Positions 6,115-11,780 of a DNA stretch of 11,780 nucleotides are shown piece by piece. The translations under genes and the position numbers were made by a program. The notes beneath the pieces are model-generated. The model was not told the origin of the DNA. It did no database searches and worked only from the letters and a program-made list of their open reading frames with translations. Each line of letters starts with the position of its first letter. Positions within the stretch are counted from its first letter, which is position 1. The stretch comes from Chloroflexota bacterium (GTDB taxonomy: Bacteria; Chloroflexota; Dehalococcoidia; Lucifugimonadales; JADFKI01): the NCBI GenBank assembly GCA_009838595.1, contig VXRI01000314.1, positions 1 to 11,780 on the forward strand, in the 5' to 3' direction.

Positions 6115-6561
6115 ATGAAGATATTCACGCTGACCAACGAACTTTGGCTGCCGCAAGTGCCGGAAGAGGTCTTCCCCTTCTTCGCAAATGCTGTCAACTT
6201 GGAGCGTCTAACACCGTCGTCACTGCGCTTTCGGATTCTCACGCCGCTGCCAATTGAGATGTCAGTGGGCACGCTGATAGACTACCGCATCAGGCTGCAG
6301 GGCATTCCCATGCGCTGGCAGAGCGAAATAACCCTATGGGAGCCGCCGCATCGCTTCATCGACGAACAGCGGCGCGGTCCGTATCGCTTGTGGGTTCACG
6401 AACACACATTCACAGCGCAGGATGGCGGAACGCTCGCAAAGGACATCGTGCATTACGCGGTGGTCGGAGGCGCGATTGTGCAGCGGGTGTTCGTCGCGTC
6501 CGAGCTAAGGCGTATCTTCGAGTATCGCAACGCCGCGTTGATAGACTATTTCGCTCAATGA
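6115..6561 (+). CDS. SRPBCC (START/Coq10-like) small ligand-binding protein
   Basis: A 148-residue protein of the SRPBCC fold, a helix-grip pocket for hydrophobic ligands; biochemical role unknown. Recognisable blocks are LWLPQVPEEVFPFFANAVNL (residues 9-28), LTPSSLRFRILTPLPIEMS, GTLIDYRIRLQGIPMRWQSE, ITLWEPPHRFIDEQRRGPY, LWVHEHTF and a C-terminal helix ending FEYRNAALIDYF. This matches a conserved bacterial group often labelled polyketide cyclase/dehydrase-like or cell-division inhibitor-like without proof. No signal peptide or membrane segment. The frame is open from 5992, but the extra residues come from the hairpin region and have no family match, so ATG 6115 (MKIFTLTNELW) is preferred. 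Its ribosome site is poor: GAGGAT (6091-6096) is too distant. ATG 6070 is an alternative. Confidence 0.8.
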   Translation: MKIFTLTNELWLPQVPEEVFPFFANAVNLERLTPSSLRFRILTPLPIEMSVGTLIDYRIRLQGIPMRWQSEITLWEPPHRFIDEQRRGPYRLWVHEHTFTAQDGGTLAKDIVHYAVVGGAIVQRVFVASELRRIFEYRNAALIDYFAQ

Positions 6562-6756
6562 ACCCAACCGATAACCTAAGTGAGCGGTTCTGCTTCGCGC
6601 CGTAGCCTCATTACAAAACGGAAGTGCGCCTAATGCGTCCTCATTCATGCTTGCGCGGGATGGCTGGTGGGCTGTATCGTTGCGGTTCATTGGCTGACGC
6701 GGGTTGGGCTGGTGCAGCCATCTTTGTTTTGACGCAGCGGAAAGCGTGCAACCGCC
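6562..6756. other. Intergenic stretch, no supported gene
   Basis: A 62-codon frame (6624-6812) overlaps the MFS start but lacks a convincing ribosome site and family resemblance. I see no clear promoter or strong hairpin. The promoter of the MFS gene should lie here. Confidence 0.4.
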
Positions 6757-7980
6757 ATGATGTACACGAACACCATAGCCAGCCGCTTTTTTCGCTCTTT
6801 TCAGCAGCGTAATTATCGACTGCTCTGGTTCTCGGATGGGCTGACTAGCTCCGCCGAGCAGATGGAGTTCCTAGTGCTGGTGTGGTTCGTAGCCACCCAG
6901 ACGGAGTCAGCTTTTCTCGTAACCCTGTATGGCGCCCTTCGCTTCACCGGCACGCTCTTTGCGCCCTTTTACGGCATCGTCGTGGACCGCTACGACCGCC
7001 TCATGCTGCTGCGGGTGGCACGCATCATATTTACCATCATCGCGGTCATAATCGCAGTGCTTTCCTTCCTCGATCAGATTCAACTCTGGCACATATTCGT
7101 TCTGACCGGCGTGGCGGGCATGGCGCGTGCCTTCGACAACGTAACCCGCCAGACGCTCATAGCCGACATGGTGCCGCGCCAGAATCTCGGTAACGCCATC
7201 GCCCTCACAAGGACAGGACGTGACACCACGCAGATTATCAGCCCCGTTATAGGAGGCTTCCTGCTTGACTCGTTCGGGCTGGGCTGGGCGTATGTTGTCA
7301 TAATCGCGCTGCTTATTGGAGGCACCGCGCTCACCATTCCGGTGAAGCCACCGCCGAGAACGCCCGCGACTCGCGGCGAGCCTATATTCAGGACGCTTGT
7401 GGACAGCTTCCGCTACGCCATAAGGCACGAGGTTATACTTGCGCTGCTGCTCCTCGCTTTCCTCGTTAACCTGACGGGCTTTCCGCTCAATCAGGGGCTT
7501 GTGCCAGTGTTCGCCCGCGACGTGCTACTCACCGACTCGACAGGACTGGGCTGGCTGCTCGGCGCCTACTCGGCGGGCGCATTCGTGGGCTCCGTTGTCA
7601 TAGCGGGCATCGGCAACATGGACCGCGCAGGCAGGCTGATGTCCCTGGGGTCGGTAGCGTGGCATGCGGCAATCGGGGCGATTGCAGCTACCACGCTGTT
7701 CAACGTATCTCTTGGTCTGCTTGCATTCGTCGGGCTGGCGCAGTCGTTCACGATGGTGACGATGTCGATCCTGCTTCTAGGCAGCACGCCCACCGAAATT
7801 CGCGGGCGCATGATGGGGTTGCGCTCGCTCGCGGTGTACGGGCTGCCGTTGGGCTTGCTCGCATCGGGCGCGATTGCGGAGACTCTGGGGATAACATTCG
7901 CGCTGGTGGGCAACGGCATCATTGGCATCGTAATCACAGCGGCGATAGTGCTGGCAATCCGCGAAATCTGGCGGACGTGA
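6757..7980 (+). CDS. Major facilitator superfamily transporter (EntS/MFS_3-like)
   Basis: A 407-residue inner-membrane protein with about twelve hydrophobic segments, probably a proton-driven exporter of a small molecule. After a short basic cytoplasmic start (RFFRSFQQRNYRLLWFSDGL) come TM1-2; the loop 2-3 motif A appears as GIVVDRYDRLMLLRVARI (about 75-92). The segment DMVPRQNLGNAIALTRTGRD, followed by SPVIGGFLLDSFG, is typical of the MFS_3/EntS-type group (enterobactin exporter and macrolide efflux relatives). A second conserved loop, RGRMMGLRSLAVYGLPLG (about 350-367), marks the second half. Two ATGs are adjacent (6757, 6760); the ribosome site GGAAAG (about 6739-6744) is weak. It stands alone, followed by hairpin repeat copy B. 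Substrate cannot be read from sequence or context. Confidence 0.88.
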   Translation: MMYTNTIASRFFRSFQQRNYRLLWFSDGLTSSAEQMEFLVLVWFVATQTESAFLVTLYGALRFTGTLFAPFYGIVVDRYDRLMLLRVARIIFTIIAVIIAVLSFLDQIQLWHIFVLTGVAGMARAFDNVTRQTLIADMVPRQNLGNAIALTRTGRDTTQIISPVIGGFLLDSFGLGWAYVVIIALLIGGTALTIPVKPPPRTPATRGEPIFRTLVDSFRYAIRHEVILALLLLAFLVNLTGFPLNQGLVPVFARDVLLTDSTGLGWLLGAYSAGAFVGSVVIAGIGNMDRAGRLMSLGSVAWHAAIGAIAATTLFNVSLGLLAFVGLAQSFTMVTMSILLLGSTPTEIRGRMMGLRSLAVYGLPLGLLASGAIAETLGITFALVGNGIIGIVITAAIVLAIREIWRT

Positions 7981-8000
7981 AATTAACACCGATGTACAAG

Positions 8001-8033
8001 GACGGATAGGATAGAATAATTCTATCCTGTTAG
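8001..8033. repeat. Gene-end hairpin repeat, copy B
   Basis: AGGATAGAAT (8008-8017) and ATTCTATCCT (8019-8028) form a perfect 10-bp inverted repeat around a single base; as RNA, a 9-bp stem with loop TAA. Wobble pairs extend it outwards. It lies 28 bases after the MFS stop and about 28 bases before the next start. It shares the AGGATAGAA/TTCTATCCT arms with copy A. It could be a terminator, an operator for the antiporter gene, or both. Confidence 0.65.
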
Positions 8034-8055
8034 TTGACTGGTCGAGGTTGGATAG

Positions 8056-9840
8056 TTGGAAGAAGGCATTCTGGTCCGGGATTTTGCCACGATTATGATC
8101 GTCGCGGGCATTGCGATTGTCGTCTTCCAGTGGCTTAAGCAGCCTCCGGTGCTGGGCTACCTCATCGCGGGGCTTATCGTGGGTCCATACACGCTGCCGT
8201 TGCTCAACCTGCCCGCGCCGGTTACGCACATCGACAGCATACAGGCGATGGCGGAGCTTGGCTTTATCATGCTGCTGTTCGCTATAGGGCTGGAGTTCGG
8301 CTGGCGGCGCATACGGCAGCTCGGACCGCGCGTCATCATCATCGGCACCATCGAAATCATCTTCATGTTCGCGCTGGGCTACGAAGTGGCTACGCTGATG
8401 GGCTGGAACGGCACGGAGGCGATATTCCTAGGCGCTGCGCTGTCTATCAGCAGCTCGGCTATCATCATCAAGGTGCTGCGCGACACCGGCATGCTGCACG
8501 AACGGCACGGACAGCTAATTGTGGGCATTTTGGTCGTGGAAGACTTCGCGGCGGTCATACTGCTGAGCCTGCTGTCCGGTGTTGCGGCACACGGCACGGC
8601 GAACATGAACGAGATAATCGAACTGATGGCGCTGCTCGCGCTTTTCTTACTGTGCGCGTTGTTTATGGGAGCGCTACTCGCTCCGCACATCATCAGATTC
8701 GTCGCGCGCTTTCGCTCCAGAGAGGTCGTGTTAGTCGTCAGTCTGGCAATGTGCTTCGGGCTGGCGCTCATCGGGCAGCAGCTACACATATCGGCGGCAG
8801 TGGGCGCGTTCATCATCGGCACGGTGCTTGGCGATACCGAATACTCCGAAATGCTCAACAACACCATTGCGCCGGTGCGGGACATATTCTCCGCGCTGTT
8901 CTTCATATCAATCGGCATGCTCATAGATTTGCAAGTGCTTTGGCAGTACATCGTGCCTGCGCTGACCATCGCGGGCGTGTTCATGGCAGGCAAGATATTG
9001 GCGGCAACGGTTGGCACATTCATCACCGGGCACGACGGCAAGACGGCGCTAGGCGTGGGCATGGGCAAGCCCCAATTGGGCGAATTCTCGCTGGCGATGG
9101 CAAAGGTCGGCGTGGACTACGCGGTCGTGGGCGCGTTCCTGTATCCGGTCGTGGCGGCGGCATCGGCAGTTACGGCGCTGCTGTATCCGCTGCTATCGCG
9201 ATCGTCCAGCGGTGTAAGCGACTCTCTGGAGCGGCGTTCACCGCGCCTGCTGCGCCAATACATCGGCAATATGTCATACATCCTAATATCAATGCGCACC
9301 GTTTTCGGCATGGAAGGCGAAGTCGCTAACCTAGTGCGGCGTTCCGGGCGCGTGGTCATCGTGAACCTCGGGCTAATCGTGGTCGTGATCGCTCTTGGTA
9401 CGGTCGTGCTCAACTTCGCGGGCGATATATCGGGCGATTTGGGCATTCAGCAGGGCGTGTTCGGCGTCGTACTGAGCAGCATCGTGGTGCTAATGTGCAT
9501 ACCGCCGTCGGTGTTCATCTGGCGCGCGCTGCAGCGCATGACGGACGGGCTTTCCGCGCACATATTGCGGCGCAATCTTGTAGGCTTGCAAGTGATAAGC
9601 GGCAGAGGGCTGCACATCATCCTGCGCAACAGCATCCTGATAGTCATAATCGTGCTGTTGGGGATATGGAGTCTGCCGCTCATATCGCAGCTGGTCGTGC
9701 TGGGCAGCTTCTCTACGCCAATCGCAATCTTCGCGCTGGTGGGCGTGGTCGCGCTGCTATGGCGCGTGTCGTTTAGAATACACGCGCTGATGGTAACAAC
9801 ATTCAGTCATACTTTCCTCGGCGAGGAAGACAATGATTAG
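8056..9840 (+). CDS. CPA2-family cation/proton antiporter with C-terminal membrane module
   Basis: Exchanges Na+ or K+ for H+ across the inner membrane. The 594-residue protein begins with the Na+/H+ exchanger domain (about 10-385): QPPVLGYLIAGLIVGP (29-44), ELGFIMLLFAIGLEF (67-81), ISSSAIIIKVLRDTGML (131-147), the ion-site pair Glu162-Asp163 in VVEDFAAVILL, GQQLHISAAVGAFIIGTVLG (240-259) and FSALFFISIGMLIDL (278-292). KefB/KefC relatives then carry a TrkA-N (RCK) NAD-binding domain; here there is none. Instead residues about 432-453, 464-487, 519-538 and 549-569 form four further hydrophobic segments, ending in an acidic tail GEEDND. The start is TTG, with GAGG (8044-8047) eight bases upstream; the first ATG (8095) would cut off the start of TM1. 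No separate TrkA-C gene is adjacent. Confidence 0.88.
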   Translation: MEEGILVRDFATIMIVAGIAIVVFQWLKQPPVLGYLIAGLIVGPYTLPLLNLPAPVTHIDSIQAMAELGFIMLLFAIGLEFGWRRIRQLGPRVIIIGTIEIIFMFALGYEVATLMGWNGTEAIFLGAALSISSSAIIIKVLRDTGMLHERHGQLIVGILVVEDFAAVILLSLLSGVAAHGTANMNEIIELMALLALFLLCALFMGALLAPHIIRFVARFRSREVVLVVSLAMCFGLALIGQQLHISAAVGAFIIGTVLGDTEYSEMLNNTIAPVRDIFSALFFISIGMLIDLQVLWQYIVPALTIAGVFMAGKILAATVGTFITGHDGKTALGVGMGKPQLGEFSLAMAKVGVDYAVVGAFLYPVVAAASAVTALLYPLLSRSSSGVSDSLERRSPRLLRQYIGNMSYILISMRTVFGMEGEVANLVRRSGRVVIVNLGLIVVVIALGTVVLNFAGDISGDLGIQQGVFGVVLSSIVVLMCIPPSVFIWRALQRMTDGLSAHILRRNLVGLQVISGRGLHIILRNSILIVIIVLLGIWSLPLISQLVVLGSFSTPIAIFALVGVVALLWRVSFRIHALMVTTFSHTFLGEEDND

Positions 9841-9855
9841 CGCGTTATTCTGACA

Positions 9856-9911
9856 GCATGGACAGGACGGGCAAGATAGAATAGCATGCTTTCATATTCC
9901 TAACCTGTCTT
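9856..9911. repeat. Gene-end hairpin repeat, copy C
   Basis: GACAGG (9861-9866) pairs with CCTGTC (9904-9909), and GAATA (9879-9883) with TATTC (9895-9899) inside, around the palindrome AGCATGCT (9883-9890). Left arm gcatggacaggacgggcaag resembles the left arms of copies A and D. It lies 15 bases after the antiporter stop and ends about ten bases before the ribosome site of the SDR gene. Confidence 0.55.
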
Positions 9912-9935
9912 GAATGAGCATAAGGAGCTGAAGTA

Positions 9936-10706
9936 ATGCGTCTGGAAGGAAAAGTAGCGCTCATCACAGGGGCGGCAGCGGGCGTAAAGGGCGATATTAT
10001 GGGCTTTGGCGGCGCGGCGGCATGGTTATTCGCCGCGGAAGGCGCGAAGCTCGTGCTTGCCGACATCAACGAAGAACAGGGACGCCGCACCGAGGCGCAG
10101 CTGTGCGACAGCGGGCACGACGCCGTGTTCACGCGGCTCGATGTTACCAGCGAAGACGACTGGCAAGCCGCGGTGGCGCTCACGGTCAATACATACGGCA
10201 AGTTGGATGTGCTGATAAACAACGCGGGCACGGGCGGCAGGATGCGCCTGATGGAGACGACCGAAGAGCTGTGGGACGCGCAGATGGATGTACACGGCAA
10301 GGGTGTGTTCTTGGGCATGAAGTACGCCATTCCGGAGATGCGCAAGACGGGCGGCGGGTCTATCATCAATGTGTCGTCGATATACGGACTGGTGGGCAGT
10401 GCCACATCCACGGCATACCATGCAGGCAAAGGTGCCTCGCGCATTCTCAGCAAGTCGGCGGCGATCCAGTATGCTGGCGAGGGCATCCGCGTGAACTCCA
10501 TCCATCCCGGCTTTTGCCGCACACCGATGACGAACGCCAGCTACCAGAACGCGGAGCATTACGATGCGCTGCTGCAGCGCATCCCGATGGGCAGAGTCGG
10601 GCAGCCCGAAGAACTCGCGCAAGGCATGCTGTACCTCGCATCGGACGAGTCGCGTTATGTTACGGGCGCGGAGCTGGTGATAGACGGAGGCGTTACGGCG
10701 ACATGA
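9936..10706 (+). CDS. Short-chain dehydrogenase/reductase (classical SDR)
   Basis: A cytoplasmic NAD(P)-dependent oxidoreductase of 256 residues acting on an unknown alcohol or ketone. Classical SDR features: ITGAAAG (10-16), acidic residue Asp43 after the second strand (VLADIN, suggests NAD over NADP), LDV (68-70), NNAG (95-98), Ser148 with Tyr161-X3-Lys165 (YHAGK), PGFCRTPMT (191-199) and the terminal GAELVIDGG. Two oddities: about seven extra residues (KGDIMGF region, 18-24) split the glycine loop, and the usual catalytic-tetrad Asn before Gly-X-G is His120 (DVHGKGVF). AAGGAG (9922-9927), eight bases before ATG, fixes the start. The stop overlaps the next small gene by ATGA. Confidence 0.9.
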   Translation: MRLEGKVALITGAAAGVKGDIMGFGGAAAWLFAAEGAKLVLADINEEQGRRTEAQLCDSGHDAVFTRLDVTSEDDWQAAVALTVNTYGKLDVLINNAGTGGRMRLMETTEELWDAQMDVHGKGVFLGMKYAIPEMRKTGGGSIINVSSIYGLVGSATSTAYHAGKGASRILSKSAAIQYAGEGIRVNSIHPGFCRTPMTNASYQNAEHYDALLQRIPMGRVGQPEELAQGMLYLASDESRYVTGAELVIDGGVTAT

Positions 10707-10924
10707 CGCAGACGCAAGCGATAGAAACGGTGTGGTTCGTATATTCCGAAGACGGCAAGCCACTGGGAAGACACTTCCTAGAAGAAGGCAGCCCGCCGCC
10801 GCAAATCGGCGACCTAATGCCCAACATCGGCGACCGGACAGCGGCGGTCATCACAGCCGTTCGCGAACTAGCGCCAACCTGCGCCATGCGCCGCTTCCGC
10901 GTGACCGTTTCACAGCAGCATTAA
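10703..10924 (+). CDS. Small unknown protein translationally coupled to the SDR
   Basis: ATG 10703 overlaps the SDR stop as ATGA and opens 73 codons to TAA 10922-10924. The protein begins MTQTQAIETVWFVYSEDGK and ends RRFRVTVSQQH. It has no membrane segment or signal peptide, one cysteine, a PPPQIGDLMPNIGD turn-rich middle, and alternating hydrophobics at both ends that suggest a small beta-rich fold (a guess). I recognise no family. Support comes from the exact four-base overlap and from codon composition like the neighbours (G/C-rich third positions). The same frame stays open upstream inside the SDR gene, but only the part after 10703 is likely to be made. It may assist or accompany the dehydrogenase. 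Confidence 0.62.
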   Translation: MTQTQAIETVWFVYSEDGKPLGRHFLEEGSPPPQIGDLMPNIGDRTAAVITAVRELAPTCAMRRFRVTVSQQH

Positions 10925-10928
10925 CATC

Positions 10929-10991
10929 GGCAGGCAGGATGGGCAGGACACTGTCTGCCATTGTCTTGGCTACCCTGCTCATCCTGTTAAA
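10929..10991. repeat. Gene-end hairpin repeat, copy D
   Basis: CAGGATGGGCAGG (10935-10947) and CCTGCTCATCCTG (10974-10986) form a 13-bp inverted repeat with one G-U wobble. Nested within is GGCA (10942-10945)/TGCC (10956-10959) with GACA (10947-10950)/TGTC (10952-10955). It starts five bases after the small gene's stop and ends just before the tRNA promoter, so termination of the SDR operon is a plausible role. Confidence 0.65.
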
Positions 10992-10996
10992 TTAAG

Positions 10997-11025
10997 TGGA
11001 AACACGGCGTCAATCGTAGTAATAT
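10997..11025 (+). promoter_or_regulatory. Probable tRNA-Thr promoter
   Basis: TGGAAA (10997-11002, four of six to TTGACA) is separated by 17 bases from TAATAT (11020-11025, four of six to TATAAT). A start near 11032 would lie about five bases before the mature tRNA end, as is common. Supported by spacing and position only. Confidence 0.4.
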
Positions 11026-11036
11026 GGATGGTGTGA

Positions 11037-11112
11037 GCCAACGTAGCTCAGTCGGCAGAGCAGCTGTTTCGTAAACAGCAGGTCGACGGTTCGAGTCCGT
11101 CCGTTGGCTCCA
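11037..11112 (+). tRNA. tRNA-Thr (anticodon CGT)
   Basis: A full 76-base cloverleaf: acceptor GCCAACG (11037-11043) with CGTTGGC (11102-11108), D stem GCTC/GAGC (11046-11049, 11058-11061), anticodon stem GCTGT/ACAGC (11063-11067, 11075-11079) with loop TTCGTAA and anticodon CGT at 11070-11072, five-base variable loop AGGTC, T stem GACGG/CCGTC (11085-11089, 11097-11101) with TTCGAGT loop. The discriminator is T and the 3' CCA (11110-11112) is encoded. It reads ACG codons. The first pairs G1-C72 and C2-G71 fit bacterial threonine identity. It lies alone upstream of the yciI-like gene, possibly co-transcribed. Confidence 0.97.
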
Positions 11113-11168
11113 TCAGCGCAATTCCCACTATCCCCCCTCTACGCTTCTTACACGCAAAGGAAGTGCCA

Positions 11169-11588
11169 ATGCGCGTTATCGTTCTTGTGAAGGCGACCGA
11201 AGACAGCGAAGCGGGCGTCATGCCGTCGATGGAACTATCGGAAGCGATGGGCAAGTACAACGCCGAGCTGTTAGAGGCGGGTTTAATGCTTGCGGGTGAG
11301 GGTATCAAGCCGTCGTCGCAGGGCTACCGCATCGCATTCGACGGCGACGAGCGCACGGTCATCAGCGGGCCGTTCGCCGCCACGAACGAGCTGGTTGCAG
11401 GCTACTGGCTGTGGGAAGTCAAGGACATCGACGAAGCGCTAGATTGGGTCAAGCGCGCCCCAAACCCGATGCCCGGGCCGAGCGAGAGCGAGATTCGCCC
11501 TATCTACGAAATGGAAGACTTCGCCGGAGCCATGATGCCGGAAGTCCAAATTCAAGAAGAGCGCATGCGCGAAAAACTGGGAGAATAG
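11169..11588 (+). CDS. YciI-like (YCII-related domain) protein
   Basis: A 139-residue cytoplasmic protein of the YCII/DGPF ferredoxin-like fold group; the biochemical role of most members is unknown, though this longer type is often encoded near ECF sigma factors (none here). The family layout is visible: MRVIVLVKATEDSEAG (1-16), the helix MGKYNAELLEAGLMLAGEGIKPS, FDGDERTVISGPFAATNELVAGYWLWEV, in which SGPF replaces the hallmark DGPF, then KDIDEALDWVKRAPNP and an acidic C-terminal extension ending QEERMREKLGE. A GTG at 11163 is in frame, but AAAGGA (11156-11161) is seven bases before ATG 11169 and one before the GTG, so ATG 11169 is chosen. It begins 56 bases after the tRNA. Confidence 0.85.
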   Translation: MRVIVLVKATEDSEAGVMPSMELSEAMGKYNAELLEAGLMLAGEGIKPSSQGYRIAFDGDERTVISGPFAATNELVAGYWLWEVKDIDEALDWVKRAPNPMPGPSESEIRPIYEMEDFAGAMMPEVQIQEERMREKLGE

Positions 11589-11722
11589 CCCCTCTCCCTT
11601 CGCCGAGTTTCAAGCATAATGACGTGTGCCCAATGTTTCCTCCTCCTTGATGGGATCACAAGGGTATGTAACCATTGGTGCTAGATTGAGACGCAGTTGA
11701 AAAAGCCACAGGGATAGTCCAT

Positions 11723-11739
11723 TGTGTGAGTTGACACAC
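11723..11739. promoter_or_regulatory. TGTGT-N6-ACACA dyad before the last gene
   Basis: TGTGT (11723-11727) and ACACA (11734-11738) form a dyad with six-base spacing, the geometry of CRP/FNR-type operators (CRP consensus TGTGA-N6-TCACA). It also covers TTGACA (11731-11736), a perfect -35 hexamer, but no -10 lies at the right distance before the gene start. The operator reading is tentative. Confidence 0.25.
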
Positions 11740-11758
11740 TTACACAGGAGGATTCCCT

Positions 11759-11780
11759 ATGGCTATCATAGATATTATCA
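11759..11780 (+). CDS. Start of a gene cut by the window edge
   Basis: ATG 11759 follows a very strong ribosome site AGGAGG (11746-11751) with seven bases of spacing, the best in the window. Only seven complete codons (MAIIDII) are visible before the window ends, so no function can be assigned. The preceding stretch 11589-11758 holds no gene; it contains short stems CCTTG/CAAGG (11645-11649, 11659-11663) and the dyad at 11723. Confidence 0.6.

Noticed and set aside
6624..6812. 62-codon frame before the MFS gene
   Set aside because: No good ribosome site, overlaps the MFS start in another frame, and has no recognisable sequence.
10022..10702. Upstream part of the 300-codon frame overlapping the SDR gene
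   Set aside because: This part is the SDR gene read in another frame and is Arg/His-rich; only the portion from ATG 10703 was kept as a gene.
11731..11760. TTGACA as the -35 of a promoter for the last gene
   Set aside because: With 16-18 base spacing the -10 position would fall on the start codon region and reads nothing like TATAAT.

Overview
The window looks like ordinary chromosomal DNA of a free-living or host-associated bacterium with moderately high G+C. The gene flavours (an Frc-like family III CoA-transferase, an SDR, a YciI-like protein, a CPA2 antiporter with an unusual tail) and the dispersed hairpin repeats between genes remind me of Chloroflexota (Dehalococcoidia/SAR202-like). 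That assignment is an inference from style: there is no rRNA or phylogenetic marker here to prove it. I saw no phage, transposase, CRISPR array or toxin-antitoxin system.

Layout, left to right. 1-185: leader with a tandem 10-bp repeat. 186-1052: GalU-type UTP-glucose-1-phosphate uridylyltransferase. 1153-2352: family III CoA-transferase closest in sequence to formyl-CoA transferase. 2353-2573: intergenic stretch holding a decayed 87-bp inverted repeat. 2574-3275: MTA/SAH-nucleosidase-like protein. 3326-3745 (minus): JAMM (M67) metallopeptidase that starts with TTG. 3746-3951: divergent promoter region with a self-complementary -10 box. 3952-5963: folD and queA, overlapping by ATGA. 6115-6561: SRPBCC-fold protein. 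6757-7980: MFS exporter. 8056-9840: CPA2 cation/proton antiporter, TTG start. 9936-10924: SDR dehydrogenase overlapping a 73-aa unknown protein. 11037-11112: tRNA-Thr(CGT). 11169-11588: YciI-like protein. 11759 to the end: first codons of a gene cut by the window edge.

The genes do not form one pathway. The clear co-translated pairs are folD-queA and the SDR with the small unknown gene. The rest are short transcription units. Four gene or operon ends carry a member of one hairpin family built from AGGAT/ATCCT-type arms (3255-3340, 8001-8033, 9856-9911, 10929-10991). In one case the repeat supplies the last codons of the upstream gene. A different 14-bp inverted repeat flanks the folD-queA unit.

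Nothing here convinces me as a new multi-gene system. The best leads are the gene-end repeat family, the 73-aa coupled gene, the altered glycine loop in the SDR, the antiporter's C-terminal membrane module and the folD leader.
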